A program made the translations under genes and the position numbers. DNA of 64,000 bases, from NCBI GenBank assembly GCA_004154925.1, contig QJNS01000698.1:124001-188000 (forward strand), written 5' to 3'. Positions 1-14,849 of this stretch are shown here, piece after piece (the stretch's first letter is position 1; the number at the start of each line of letters is the position of its first letter). The notes below the pieces were generated by a model that saw nothing but the letters and a program-made list of their open reading frames with translations, was not told the origin of the DNA and did no database searches. This stretch comes from Monosporascus cannonballus (lineage: Eukaryota > Ascomycota > Sordariomycetes > Xylariales).

Positions 1-3000
1 TTTTAAATTAAAATCACAATATCGATTAATATCTATATCAATATTTCAATTAATATTTTAATTAATTGATTTTGACAGATAGTATAAGAAAAAAATATCT
101 ATTATATATATAAATCAATATTACAATTGAAATTAATTAATTCAAAATATTTAAGAAATATTATTGTAGTACAATATCACCGTATAGAAACTTGCAATAT
201 CTTATATATAAAAAAATAAAACCAAATAATCATATTACGATATATTAAACAATACTTTTATAAATTTATTTTTTAAAAAATCAATATTTTGATCTAGTAA
301 TTTTATAAACTCCTATAAGAGAAAACATAACATAGATAATAGTTAACAATATTAAAAAGAAATTACAATAAATTTAATCAAAAAGGAATATGTAAAAAAA
401 CATTAAAATATAAGACTCGGTGAAAAACTTAATAAAATAAATTGAATAAAAGTTTTATATTAATTAAATATTATTTACGAAAATTTATAAATCCTAATAT
501 GTGATAACTTACGAAACGGAATTAATCCTGTTGTTCAATAATATATAAGTTAGTTAATATTAGAAATAGGCTATATTAATATATATTCTTGAACGAATTA
601 TTCCACCCTTTCAAAACATTTGTAAATATTTCTTTTTTTAAACTTTCATTAACATATTATGACGTTTTTAATTTTCGTTTATTTTTTAATATTTGAATTA
701 ATTAAAAATATTAATGACTTAAAGAGTTGTTTTATTACACTATTAATGTAAACTTATTACCTTAATACAAAAGTATTAAGTTCGTTAATACTAGAAATAA
801 AATAAGTAATCTTTCAATCATATTTTTTCTAAAACTGTATATAAAAAGTGTTTTAAATCTTGTTGTCAACATTTTAATATTTAAATAAATTCGTTATATT
901 CGCTATAATCAGATTATATCTTAGACAAGACGTCTATTCACGTATAGCGAAAATAAAATATAATATAATATTAATTCAAAATATATAACATTATAATTCT
1001 AAAGAGTTAAATAAATATAGTAAATTAAATTAATTTAACATCTATTTTATTAATATAATAATAACTTAGATATAAAAGTAATTAGTTGTAAATACGGCTT
1101 ACTTAATCTAAGATATTTCCATTTTACGTTAAAATATTAAAATGGTGTACAGCAAAAATAAATTTATACGTTAATTAATATATTATTTCCTTTATAAAAC
1201 ACATATATAAGTTATAAATTTATAACTAGTAATGGATAATATGTTCTAAAATTAGTCGTTATCAGAATTTAACGAGTTCGACAAAATAGGTTATTATATA
1301 TTAAGAAAGCTATTACAAAAAAATTTATACGAAAAATTCAAAATATTTTTTGGGAAGTTTTAATGTTTTCAATTATAGTTTCCGATAAATTTTGATTGAT
1401 ATGTTGTTAATAAAATGATTTAGTTATATTATTTTAATATATTTTGCAAACAAATTTATATATACCCGTAAAATATTCAATTGCTTTATTATAAAAATTA
1501 GTTTATAAATAGTTAATTTAAACGGCTTTTTCTTACTACAATAAGGATGTATTTCCGCATCCGATAAGCAATATAAAAATATAATAAAACTAAAATAGTA
1601 TTTAATGTTTTTCTAAAATTCTTATAGATTTAATTTAAATAGCATTTGAAATAATATTTTAAAGTCAAATTAAAGAATACTAGTAAAAGATCTATTTTAT
1701 AAATACATTTCGTATTTATGACAATGCTGTTTAATTATTTAGGTTTAATAAATATATAATTATAGATTGCAATTTCCGAAATTCTTAAAAAGTTTATTAA
1801 TAAGAAAACGTTTAATAAATATCGATTAAGTAATGACTAATATTTTAGAAACTTTTTTTCATTTTTAAACTGATTATTTTTTTCATAAAATATATAGTTT
1901 TTCATTATAAGTCTTCATTGATAGATCGGTAGAAATATATATTTTATGAAGTTTTATTAAGTTTATACGTTTCGAATATTTAATAACAAATTTTAAATTT
2001 TTGAAATACAGTTTTTTAAAAGAACAATTTGTATGCTCTTAATCCGTTATTAACATTCGGGATTAAAATTAAAATATATTACAAATTATTTAATTTAAAT
2101 TAGACTAAGAAGTGATCTACACACTATTACGAAAATTAACATAATATTATTAATCCCATATTAAAAGTGAACGTACTTGTATTACAATAAATTTAACCGT
2201 ATTGAATTTAATTTGATTAATTTTAATTAGTCCTTTTTTAGGTTTTAAGCCTTTGCAAATTTTAATGTTTACGTCATTTTTAAATTTCAAATATTCTAAA
2301 AAACGTTTATAAATATTTTATACAAAGTACAAAAATAGTGAAAATAATTTGCCATCTTTATTTTTGTTCTTGTTTAATATTCTTTTATATTTTTTAAAAT
2401 GCCTAACATCGAAATTCGTGGTATTATCTATTATTATCACTTAAACTTTAATATAACATCCGTATTTAACGTTTCCTATAATATTTCGAATATTCGATTT
2501 TTACATTATATTTTTATAACATTATTCATTTGTTAAAACGCAATTAAATATGTCATTTTTATTGATAAAGTATATAAATATATTTTGAAAAATTCATATT
2601 AAACTTTGAAAAATCCCAGTATCGATAATTACCGAAATATAGATTTCGAAAGAAAACTTTTATAATTTAACTAGATAAATTTATTTGCGTGCTTTGCATA
2701 TTTATCGTTAAATATATGGAAATTTGAAAAATTATAAATAAAATATATATGCAGAACCTAATAAATAAAACACGGATTGTCGAGAATATTAATGAATGAT
2801 TAAAAATTAATTTATATTTTAATTATATAATAAATATTTGAAATAAAAATCGAGCAGTATTAATTAAGTATTACTAAATTACGATTAATAAGACAATTAA
2901 TTTAATAAATAAAGGCTGTTAAAATATTTTACGTAAAGAACTATTTATAGTAGTCTCTATTTATGTAAAATCTATATCTTTTTCGTATAATGTATTATGT

Positions 3001-5865
3001 GTATAATCTTGAATAAAATAATATTATAATCATTTTTATTTAATTTTGGATATATCATAGTTTAAAAAAATCAAAAATTCCTATTAAGTAATTTAATTTT
3101 AAAAATTGGTTCTATAATTAACAGTATTAATATTAAGACGTTTAATTAAAAACAAATTCGTTTTAACAATATTTCGTTTATATCGTTATTAAAGGTAGTT
3201 CTTTTTAAAAAATTACTTTTATTACATAAATTAATTTTTAAATATTTCGGCCTTTGTATTTAAAAAAAATATATTAAAATGCCGAAATTTGAAAATAATT
3301 GAAATGTTTTTATACGTTATTTCAGGACCATAAGTTGAGTATTATGTAAATGAGAAATTTAAATGTTTAGCGTATTTATTACGTAATTTGATACCATTCG
3401 GTTTGTTAAAATATTTTTCGTTTTAGTTATTTAATTCGTTTTTTATTTTTCCGTTACGCTTTTTTTATAATCCGTTTGTTTAAATATGTAATTAGTTCCA
3501 AACTTATCTTTGCTTTTACTTTCGCTGTTGTTTCATTTTTATTATAAAAAATATTCTTTAATTTTTATAGTGAACTTCGTATTTCTATAAACCTTTTTTA
3601 AGATTTAACTTATAATATTTTCTTCGGATATATTGAAATTAAATATTTAACAAAGAGCGGGAATTTTTACAATGTTAAATTCAAATAATATTTTAGTTAT
3701 ATTATAAATTATGTTTTTATAGAGAACTGTGTACGATTAATTGTCTGGAAACGACAAATTAATATATTAACAATAAATAAATCAATTATTCATAATAAAA
3801 GATTAATACGTTGAAAACCGTGAGATAATGTATTGAAAATCAAATTTTAACAGGTTAAAATATAATGACAATGGAGGGGAAATTTCAAAAGAAAGTTAAA
3901 ATAAAATATATATACAAAAATTTATAACAGGACTATTTATTATCTGAGAATATTTATTTAATGTTAATTATATTCCGACCTTTTCGTATAAATGTCGAAA
4001 TTCTTTGTTATTTTCCATTTAGCTTTTTAGTATTTTATATAAATAAAATGTTTTTCTTAAGAAATAAACTTACATTTTTATTATGTTAAATACTACATAA
4101 TATTATGAGAGAAAGTTTTATTACTCGCAATAATATATGGTTATAATATTTTATAAATATTCTTTGTTTTTATTATTATTATTATTATAAGTATTATTAT
4201 TTTTATTATTATTATTACTATGACGATTATTAATATTATTATTACGATTATTAATAATACAAATTTAATTTCTTAGGAAAACCAGGTTTTTATTTCGGAA
4301 ATTTCAATAATAAGAATAATTAAAATATTTTAATTCAGAACAGCAAATAGTAATTTATATAACAAGAACGATTAAATTATTACGGCAATAACCACGGATA
4401 CTTTTTGTTAAATAAAGGCATATTCCGAGATAAAATATAAAAGCTGATAAGATACTAATACAAATAAAAATGTGAATTTGACATTATTACTTTAAACTAG
4501 CGAATAAAATATAAATTACAAAATTATTAGTTTAAAAAATATAACTTTAATTTCGAAATATTATAATCATATACGAAATCAAGCAGATATACAAAATCTA
4601 TACTTTATTGACTTTATAATATTTCGTTAAGTTTATAATCCAGAAAGTGAAGTGTAACATATAACTAAGAAATAATTTTAAATTTTAAATTTTATATTAA
4701 AAATATTATCAAAAAGTAGAGGCAAAGAAATTCGTTAGGTTATTTACTTATAAGACTTTTTATAAGTTTTATACTAAAAGAGTATTATTTATTTAGGAGA
4801 TTCATGTTTATGAATATAACTTTGCAAATAAAAAGACTTAAAGTTTTTTTGTTAAGATTGAATTATAAATATAACGTATATTTTAATTCAGAAAGTGTAT
4901 CTAAAATTAAAACAGGATCTGTTTAAATATATTAATTTTATATGTATTTGTACGTTTTTTAATCCATTTATTAATACTCAATATCGGTTTTAATATTTAT
5001 TTTTTAAATACTAAAATACTTATATATTTCTTTGTTGTTTATGAATATATTAGAAAAGAAATAATAATTTTAGTATCTCTAATTAAATTAATGTTAATAT
5101 TATAATAAATAAAAGATGAATTCCTTTTATACTCTAAACCTTAATTTAAAATGTAGATATATCGAATTACCGTGAGAATACTTACCAAGATTTATATTAA
5201 TCAGTATTCTATCATATTTATTATAATATTTGTTTCTCGACACGATAATAAGAAAATTATTTTAGAGGTAATATATTTAATAGAACATTTTTTAATAATA
5301 AATAAAGTACAAAAGCGTATAAATATAATTTGAAACTTTTGATAATAATCATTAATATCTTTTTAATAAGGTAAGATGTTAGAGATTTTCATATATTTGT
5401 TTATATTATGGAATATATTATTAAATATATTTGTATTGCTAAAACTTCGGTGCAAGAAAATTTAATAACAACGTTTATAAGAGCTAAATCTTATAGTTGT
5501 CTTAAATTAATAATAAATATACCTTTTCGCAAGGTTTATATCGTTATTTTTAGGTTTTATTACAAAATTTATTATATTATTACATTGTTTAAATTAAATT
5601 TTTTTAACAAAGTAGTAAATTTATTAAATTCTTTTTAATATTTTATAAACCACTAGATATTTATATAGTTAATATTGATACATATTATATATTAAGTGCA
5701 TTTAAACGTGTTTTTTAAATTGGGTAATTTATATGGTTTTGTATTTTCTCTTAAGGTATTTATTCACTTTTTGATATATTGATATATATCATATAATATT
5801 GCCTGTATTATTACAATTTAATATGGGCCTAAATATCGTTTTGAGATAATATCTGTAAGATAATG
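1..5865. other. AT-rich stretch, nothing recognised
   Basis: About 5.9 kb with the base composition of the RIP block. I could not match any part to a retrotransposon domain, an LTR or a gene. It may include the left continuation of the minus-strand Gypsy copy that begins near 6.1 kb (its integrase should lie this side), but I found no readable integrase motif. The only simple structure is a TTA-type microsatellite near 4.2 kb. Confidence 0.6.
4166..4260. repeat. imperfect (TTA)n microsatellite
   Basis: A run of TTA/ATT trinucleotides broken by a few substitutions (ACTATGACG, ACGATTA). It is the clearest simple-sequence repeat in the left part of the window. Confidence 0.8.
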
Positions 5866-5879
5866 GATAGCTGTGAGCT

Positions 5880-6038
5880 GGGGTGAGGTGATCTCCGACC
5901 AGTCGTAAAGCGGATTCCAAGAAGTGAGTGTATTAGGTTACTTCTATCTGGCGTTTCCCACTAGCTGCCAGATGGTGGATTTATATTAGTAAGTGGGTCG
6001 GTGGCTGATCGGTGGCTGGTCGGCTACCAGCCTCATCC
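5880..6038. mobile_element. GC-rich inverted-repeat block (MITE-like)
   Basis: A roughly 160-bp island of near-normal GC content in very AT-rich surroundings. Its ends form an imperfect inverted repeat of about 23 bp: 5,880-5,902 against the complement of 6,016-6,038, sharing TGAGG and CCGACCAG. Inside are a 7-bp hairpin (ATCTGGC/GCCAGAT) and an 11-bp near-tandem unit (GGTGGCTGATC/GGTGGCTGGTC). It lies just downstream (in element orientation) of the RNase H segment of the minus-strand Gypsy copy, where integrase would be expected, so it may be a later insertion. I could not define a target duplication. Its small size would explain why RIP spared it. Confidence 0.5.
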
Positions 6039-6089
6039 TCATAGGGGCAGTATTTTTACAATATCGAACATTATGTAATTAATTTTAGG

Positions 6090-9000
6090 GAATATTGTTT
6101 CAAATTCAATTATTTATTTAAAATATTTGCTTTGCCGTTTTCTAAACCTTTTTTGTAAATAATAACGAAGTGGAAATTTGTTCGTTCTTTTGTATATTTA
6201 ATTATCGTTTCGTAGGTTTTTTTAATCGTAATAAAACGGGTAAAACTTTGCTAATTAAGGTAAGTTTTAATCTATTAAAAAAAGTTTTCAAGAAATCCTT
6301 AAACTTTTAAAAAGCCATAATAATAACCATAAATCCTTGATTTAGAATAACTTAATAAAATTCGATTTCTTTTAATTTGAATAAAAGATATACCATAAAA
6401 TATAATTTACTTTACTTATATCGTTATCTAATTATTATGTATAACGTATTATTCGAAATATAGATTTTTAGTTCGACGAGGCGTCCTAGATCATATCTAA
6501 TTAATACTGGCTTATTAATTATCGAATTTCTATTTTCTGAATCGCACTTTTATTTATAATATTTATTTAAACTCCTTTTATGAATAAAATTTATTCACAG
6601 TTAAAGAAGTTTATTCAATTTTTGAATAAATTTTCTATAATAATTAGCAAATTCCAAAAACATTTACATTTTTTTAATTATAATTAACGTTTATGATTTT
6701 TTAATTCTACTAATATTTTTGGAGTTCATTTTAATATATTCTAAGATCATAAGAGATCCCAGATATTTTCTATTTATAAAATTAACCCTTTTTGCGTTAA
6801 TTAATAATTTACCGTCTAGTAAAATATGAAAAACTTAAAATAGCATTTTATATATACATTTTCGGGTTTTAAATAAATAGAAATATCGTCCAAATAGTGT
6901 ATAACAAAAAGGTCGAGGTATTTTCGTAATATATAATTTACTATATCTTAAAATATTATTATTACGTTCGTAAATACTATAAATGCAAATAAACATTCGA
7001 ATAATCCGTATTTTATTTTAAACAATATATCTTATTTATATACTTTTTAAACTTTAATAAGATTATATTTGTTTTTGAAATCAAATATTTTATATTATTT
7101 GGTTTCGTATAATCGACTTCATAATATAATACTTAAAGTATTAAGAGTATTTAGTTATCGACAATTACCCAGAAGTTATATTTCGCTATTTCAAATAGAT
7201 ACGGAAAATATAACATATTTTGCGGGTAATTTCGAAAATTAAATTTATTTTTTTATTATCGATTTTCTATATATTTTTTAAATACGCGCAATTCGTTGCT
7301 GTTAAAGTTGTAATATTAGTAAAACTCTGTTAATAAACCTTTTTTTAAAAGAAAGTATTGTATAATTATATTTGGTATATTTCGGCAATGTTGTATTTCA
7401 ATTTTCAATAGATTATTTCCAATAATACTATTATAGTAATATATTATTTAAAATTTCAACATTTAGAGTTATTAATTTAAATCCTTATTTAATTACTTAA
7501 ATATTACTTTAATAATACTAATAATAACTCGTATTTTTTAATACTTATTTTTATATTTAATTTTAAGTAATAAGATATTTATTATATCCTTGTATTTCCA
7601 TTTGTCGCTATATTTAATCCAATATTAAAATCTTATTTTTCTGTATTCTAGTCATTGATTAAAAATACAACGAACTTTATCTATCCAATTTTTCCGTCAA
7701 TCAAAATATTGTAATTGTATATATATACTCATGTTGAAATTATATCGTAATTTTTAAATCAAATGATATCGAAATTAACCTTTTTGTATGTTCCTTAATT
7801 AAATGTCTTAAAATAATCAATTTTGCGTTAGATTTTTTCGTTATCGTAAACGAAATCCTGGTCTTTGGTATTTATAATTATATAAAGTTTTAATTTGTAT
7901 TTTTATAGTAATTTGAACTTATTATTAATATTCGATACAATATAATTTTCGTTTAAAGTTCCGCAGATTATTATTCATGTATGTCAATGCGTTGCGATTT
8001 GTGTTTCTTAAATAATAATGTTATTAACGATTTTCATCCTCGCATTTGAAACTTTTCTTTAAAATTCCTTTTGTATTTTCAACGTTTCGTTATTTTGCAC
8101 CTTTTTTATATATAAACGTTTTTCAAAAAAAAATTTTCGAAATTTTTAAAATTTACATATTTGATTTCCTATAATATATTAAGTTGCTATATTTATCGTT
8201 TTTACCGGCGTACTCAGTCTTTAAATTATATAAAAATATTTTAGTTAGCCGATAATATTTTACTTTATTAAGTAAATTGTTTTTTCGTATAATGTACAAT
8301 ATATCATCACACTTTTTATAATTTATTATTTTTTAACGAAACTCCTAATAAAATGTTCAATTTTTTAAACCTTACTTTTCTGCAGAGTTTATAATAAATA
8401 CCAATTAAAAATAAAATTTGTAATAACTTTTAGTAATAATATTTTAAGATATATAAAACCCTTTTTTTCTCATTGATAATTATATCAGCAATAACAACAA
8501 AAAAGAATTTTTTTACGAGTATTACGTTTTTTCTGATTAATTCTCCAAGGTTGTTTACTAATTTAAATCGTTATACACTAAGTATTTTCGTTATCCATAA
8601 TATATTTCGTTTATTTTGCTATATTAATTAATGATTTCGTGATAAATACTTTTTGTTTATTTTTAATAATCGGTTAAACATTCTACAAGGCGTATTATTA
8701 TTTTCTGAATATTTTTCGGGCCAATTTCTGCGTTTTTCGCATATTGCGCTGGACGTCTTATTACAATAAACCTTATTCGCATTAAGCCTACATTATATTG
8801 ATAACTTTATAGCCATTCTTTTAATTATCTTTGGATCATTCTTTAGATATTTGTATTTATTTATTTTGTCGTAATTCTTTTGGTTTTTTGTATCGATAAG
8901 ACCTATATCTCGTTTTGTTATAATTATAATATTTAATTTGATTTTAACTCTATTTATATATAGCTTTAAGTTCTATAGATCCCAGTGCAGTATAATATGA

Positions 9001-10321
9001 AATATTATTATGTCGGAGGATATTGGTACTAGTTCGGCGTTTATTATCGTGCTTATTTTTGACATTTTGTATGTGTTAGGTATATTATCTGTTATTAATT
9101 TTATTACTAAAGAGATATAATTTAATAAGTATTCCAGTTCATTTAATTTTAAATATCCCCTTAATATTTATTTAAGCCATCTAAAAACTTAATTATAAAT
9201 ATTTTTTATTTTGAATTTAAATGAAATGTTAATCAAATAAGCGCATTATCGTAATTAAATGCCGATTTCTATTATCGTAATTATGAAACCTATATTTCGG
9301 CTTTTATTTTTTACGTTTATTATTTTACAAGGTTTTATTAAAAGTTTCTCGAAATATTTATAATTACTATATATTCGTATCATTTTTGTGATTAGCCTTT
9401 TCGTAAATAATGTAAAATATTTTTTAAGTAAGTTTGAATTATATAGCAATATCCTTTATTAAGCGTCAGATTATAAATGTGATTTTCGCGTGAAATATAA
9501 CGAGGGGGATGAAATAATACTTAAAGTATATTCGATATTATATAAGAAAGTGTTGTAGTTTTATTAAAAATTATTAAATAATTTCGATATATAAAGTTTT
9601 AAAACCTTCCCTGATTTTCTAATAAAATTTAATTACATAATCTAGCGTACTTTAGCAGATTTCTTAATATTCGAAGTTTTGCTTTAGTTTTTACACTCTT
9701 CATATATTATTTAAAACGATATTATGTGGTCAGCATTTTTATCTTTAATGTAAACGAAACGTTCCTTTAAAAGGTCCAGTCATCGAAGGACGTTTTCTCT
9801 AATTAAACAGTGTTGTTATTTCTTATTATTCGAGCTCATGTTAGAGTTAGAGATTTCGTAAGTTGGTTGCTAGTTTGTAGATATAATATCGATAATATTA
9901 CTTAAAGTTTGACGATATTATTGAATAAAAAGTTTTAACATATTAGGGCTAAGAGGTTTAACTAATTATTCAACTTAAATCGTACGGGTTTAAATTAACA
10001 ACAATATTGAAAAACTTGAAATAAGAAATTTAATAATTTGTTACGTTTTGTAATACTAAAGGCGATTTGGATAACGAAATATTAATATAAATTGTTATTA
10101 TTTAAATGATAGAAATACCGAAGATATATGTAATTTCTTTATATTTTATTAATTTCTTTTAATTATGCCACTTACGGTAATTATTATCTCTAGTAATTAT
10201 AATTACACTCTCGCAATTACTAGTATGTTAATGATTATTTGTTGCTTAATTTGTAAGGTGGGTCGCCTTATCCTTTTTGTTGCGACCGTTTTTATAGATC
10301 TAGGCCTATTAGATTGTAAGA
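6090..10321 (-). mobile_element. degenerate Ty3/Gypsy element, family I, copy A
   Basis: Remnant of an LTR retrotransposon on the minus strand, beyond function. Reading right to left: an LTR at about 9,937-10,321, unreadable gag territory (about 9.9-7.2 kb), reverse transcriptase at about 7,175-6,850, and RNase H ending near 6,100. The RT catalytic box still reads YLDD at 6,885-6,896, preceded by VNYILRKYLDLFVI. The RNase H end, read from the complement of about 6,110-6,185, matches the better preserved plus-strand copy at 37.1 kb (FDFVIIF..GLKNGKA type). The integrase side is not recognisable and a GC-rich block begins at 6,038. The family assignment rests on side-by-side reading with the copies at 22-41 kb. 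Confidence 0.75.
9937..10321 (-). repeat. family I LTR of copy A
   Basis: The complement of this stretch aligns with the LTR at 32,647-33,031. Both begin (T)nTTACnAnC, then AATAAG/AATAGG, then an AAACGGT block, a run ending in CCACC, and a TAATTATAATTACC block. The left limit is estimated from the 385-bp length of the other LTRs. It would be the 5' LTR of the minus-strand element. Confidence 0.6.
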
Positions 10322-11780
10322 TTTTATCTTTTTAAAACGTTAATTAGAACGTAATTTCTGGTTCCTTGATTATTAATAAAAGTCTTTTATTAAGCATTAT
10401 ATTTTTATACAAAACTTTGCAGGTATTTCAACGTTTTTAAAATTTAAAGATTTTCTTATTTAATCAAATATTATCAAAGCCTGTTTCGCTTTTATATATT
10501 AATTTCTATGCGTTAGTTTATATTTTATTTTTACACTTTCTTTATTAGCATTTCATTTATATTTGTTAATACTATTTTTAGAAAAACATAAAACAAGTCA
10601 TTAATTTTCATCTGTAATAACCGCTTTAAGTAATAACTATGTGTTAAGACTTTTTTAGTGATGTTAAATTGATCTATATATTCGAATTGAACATTTTTCT
10701 CGACTTCTTTCGTTTAAGTATCTTTTATAATAAAGTAAAAAAAATTCAAATGTTAACATTTTTAATGCTTGTTAATTACAATATCGTCTTATCAAAATAT
10801 ATAAGCACTTTAGGTTTGTTTATATTTACAGTATTATTATTTAAAATATTTGATAAAATATATAATTTTATAATTAATAAATTCACTAAATACATTCATA
10901 TACATGCTAAATATAAACAAAAAATTGATATTTACGAAATAATTTAAATACTATTTTTGTAATTTCTTTTACAATTTATTTTTATAGTACATAATTTTAA
11001 CTTATTTATTTTATTTGTACTAAGTAGAGTATCGTAAATACGATAATGGTATTTAATTTCATTGCTTTATTTATTATTTCTTCACAGCTTTCATATATTA
11101 AATAATTTATATTTTTAGTTAATTTACTTGTAAAACCTTGGTGAACATTTAAAATAATTGAAATTTTATTTGCTTATAATAATGTTATATAATAATTTAC
11201 ATATGTTAAAAATATTTTTCGAAAGTTTTTATATTATTTATTCTTTACATATTCTTTCTTAATACCATAAAAATAAACATATTTCTGAAAGTCTATAATA
11301 ATTACGACAGATTTTATCATAATATATGTTTCTTTAATCTTTAAATACAAAAATGAATACTAAAGATTAGATTATTTTAACCTATAGCGGTCTTAAATTA
11401 ACGATATTTATAATTCTTAATATGGTTTATAATGTTATATAATAGCTTTAATATAAAGGTTTGAGTATTATTCAAACTTTTAAATTGTTTATTTAACTTT
11501 AAGAAAATAGTAAATACGTTAAAATTGTTTTCAGATTTTATAACCCTTTATATGTTTCCATAATTAATATTGATGTATAAATCGTGTTAAATTTCTCTTA
11601 TATTATCCCGCATTTGTCATTTATTTGATATTTTGTATTCTAAGATATGTTTATTAACCTTTTTAAAATTTTAAGATAGGTTATAAAATAACATTCGAAC
11701 TATTAAGCTTTGTTGTAAATGTAAATCTCTTTTAACATAATACTGAAAGTTATACAGTTAATAGAAATTGTCTTAAATAT
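10322..11780. other. AT-rich stretch, nothing recognised
   Basis: About 1.5 kb of RIP-type DNA without a readable domain or island. The 92-codon ORF at 10,669-10,947 is low-complexity I/L/K/N/F sequence expected by chance at this base composition and is not supported as a gene. Confidence 0.6.
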
Positions 11781-11789
11781 CGAAATTCG

Positions 11790-12580
11790 GTTTTTTATCT
11801 AAGATATCAGTATTGTTATTTTCGAAGTTTTTATGAAAAGAATCCCAAAATTAAAAATTCGTAGTATCTTGCTATAATGAAATTATTATTTTAGAAGTTC
11901 TTTAGTGGTAATAAAATAAGTAAAATTTCAATGTTTAATATAAATGTTAATTTAATAAAGAACTCTTGAAACAAGTTTTTGTATATTCGAAAAACAATAA
12001 TAATAACTTTAAATCTATTGCCTAGAATAATATAATTAAGATGAATCACATTTCATTTATATAAAAAATATACGATACAGTACAATTTGCCTTACATATT
12101 TCGCTCTTCGATTATCGTATTTAAGGCATAATTCGAAATATCGATTTTAAAAATAAGAAAACGTATAAAATAATATATAATTATTTTAAATATTTCAGAA
12201 CATTTTTACCTCTTAAAAATTTTATATAAATAAGACATCTATTAAAATCAATTGAAGATATTATAAATTTATAAAATTTCTATATACACTTTTTAATATC
12301 ATTAGTAAAATTGAAAAACTAATTATCCTATTTGGTTTATAACTAAAGTTTTTGGTTTTATATTTGAAACGATTTTTCCAAACATCTTTTAATATATTTC
12401 AATGTAATAATATAATATAAACTTTGTATTTTTTACACCTAACAACATTTTCTTTTTATATTCCATTATAATTTGGTATTGTATAAAATTTAAAAAGCTT
12501 TATCAACGTAGTCTATATAAAGTTTTTCGGTTGTCGAAATACTCGAGTAATATATAATTAATTAATCATTAGAAAATTAC
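11790..12580 (-). mobile_element. degenerate Ty3/Gypsy fragment, family I, copy B
   Basis: Second minus-strand remnant of the same family. The complement of about 11,960-12,130 matches the RNase H region of copy A at 6,270-6,470, with the same AATA..TTCGAAATA..GATTTT stretch and similar spacing. The complement of about 12,500-12,570 reads as the tail of RT (INYILLEYFD) before the frame is lost. More decayed than copy A; LTRs and integrase were not found. Its outer limits are approximate. Confidence 0.5.
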
Positions 12581-14840
12581 TCAAACGCCTATAAATATTA
12601 ATAATATCATGAAACATTTACATATTTTATATTTTATTATAAAGGTTATACTTTATTTATAATCTTTAAGCTTTATTAAAATTATATTTATTTTTGACTT
12701 AGATATTTTAAACATTTAATATTTATAAAAGTTAGTTTTTACTTTAATAATTGTGAATCATAATATTCGTTTTGTGAAAGTAATATTCATTGATTAATCA
12801 TAACTAATTATACATTGTAATTTTCAAATTTCCTACATATTAACAAACTAATTATTATATAAATACTGTTAAAAACTAAAACATCTTTTTATCTATTTGT
12901 AAATTCTTTTTAAAAATACGTATATTCTTTTTATTATAATTATAAATAACGTAAAGCCTCGTTAATTAGGCTTTTTTAAAATGTTATGTTCTAATTATAT
13001 TTATTATATTTTAATACATTTTATTCGAATCTTTCATGCAAATCTTATTTATATTTATATTATTACGGCAATATATTCCAACAGGGTTTGGTTTATTGGA
13101 GTTATTATTGTAAATCGTTATTTTATTACTTAACATAAGTTTGAATAATACTAACGATATGTAGTATTTTTCAGAAGTAAATTGTTATTTTATAGATTTT
13201 ATATTCTTCGCAATATAATATTTATGGTATATTTATATTTATATTTAAAGAACTCTTCAAGAAGTATTTCTTAATCCCAAAAAAAAGCCAAAACGACTAA
13301 ACCGAAAAGAGGAAATGAAGTAAAAAAGAAAAAGAAAAAAGTTAATGCGACTGCTTTCTAACTGAAATTATTTATTACTACGATTACCCAAATTTAAAAT
13401 GACATGTTAAAGTATGAGAATTATCTCATTTACTAGAATTTTAAAATAAAACTTGTAAATATTATAAAGGAAAAACGATTCCGAAAATAAATATAAAATT
13501 TAAATATTGTCATTATTTTAACTTACGAAAATACGAAACTTACGGCGAACATAATTAATTCCGAATAAATATTAATAATTATAAAAGATTATTGCTCCAA
13601 TATTAAAAGTTTCTTAAATTTATTATAGATTTAAATGGAATTTAACAGATCCTTATAACTTATTTCATTTTTCTGCTATTGTATTAACGATTATTCGATT
13701 TATCGACGCGTTAAAAAATCATTATTTTTAATACGGATAAAATAAAAATACTAATTGAACTAGAAAATATATACAGATATATAAAAGTTTCACTATAATT
13801 GCAATAGCTTGAGTTTTATTATTTATATTGCGAATTAGAACAAAATTAAAACCTTATATCGCAAAAATGCTTATACTATTTTCTAATATTATATATTTAA
13901 CGCGACCTTTTAAAAGTGGAAAAAATTCTTTCGGAAGTTTAAATCCTTAATTTTATAAACTAAAATTTACGGTAGTAAATGTTATATCAAAAGAAAATGA
14001 TACAAGTATAGAACCGATTATTATATTAAATATATTGTCGAAAAGTCTAGAAGATTAACACGTTGTTTTATAAATAAATTACGGTCGTTAAAAAACGCCA
14101 ATTGCGCTCAAAATTAAAATATCGAAAAGCTTATTTACATAAAACCTCATATAAAATAAAATAAAATAATTAAATTACATTTTTTATTATTTAAATAAAG
14201 CCATCAAAATTATAATTAATTTAACTGCAAAGGCTTCTTTTATTTTTCATTAATAACAGAAAAATATTAAGTTCTTTGAAAATATAAATTCAGATTTTAT
14301 AAGTTATTTATAATAAACGGAGACTTGTTGAAATACGAAAATAATCGAATATTTCGAAAGGCTGAAAACCTCTTTATTCAAATTTACAGATATTAAATGT
14401 AACTTTCGTTAGATAGAGTGAATATCGTACCTAAAATACGATATTATGTTAAAAATGCTCTAATTGTATTTAAACAATTTCCGGGTTAATTTAAAAAGCG
14501 ATAACTAAAAAAATTTACAAAGAAATAGAAAAGGTTATTAAAACAGAATAAGGGTTGGATTAAATTAATATAATATTACTTATATACTATAGATATAAAA
14601 GATTTGTTAAAAACTGGAAAGATTACTGATTAACATGATATAGTTAATAGAACTATGGAATCTTTATTAAAAAAAGACATTATCTAAAGTTTTATAAGAC
14701 TTATTACACAAATCCGAAAAAATGAAGAGCATTATAGAAAAATTAATAACTGAGCGTAAAAAATATATTTAAGTCTTTAGGTTTCTAGCGAGTTGTTCGG
14801 TTCTTATAGTATTTATATTTTAGGATAATAAAAAGAAAAT
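12581..14840. other. AT-rich stretch, nothing recognised
   Basis: No domain could be read. A purine-rich patch at about 13,277-13,345 (AAAAAGCC..GAAAAAGAAAAAG) interrupts the usual A/T pattern and may mark an insertion junction. The stretch just before 14,840 may hold the gag/protease part of the next Gypsy remnant. Confidence 0.5.
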
Positions 14841-14849
14841 CGACCAAAA

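Noticed and set aside
5408..5638. 76-codon ORF rich in I/F/Y/K
   Set aside because: Expected by chance in AT-rich DNA; no domain, no codon bias, no supporting context.
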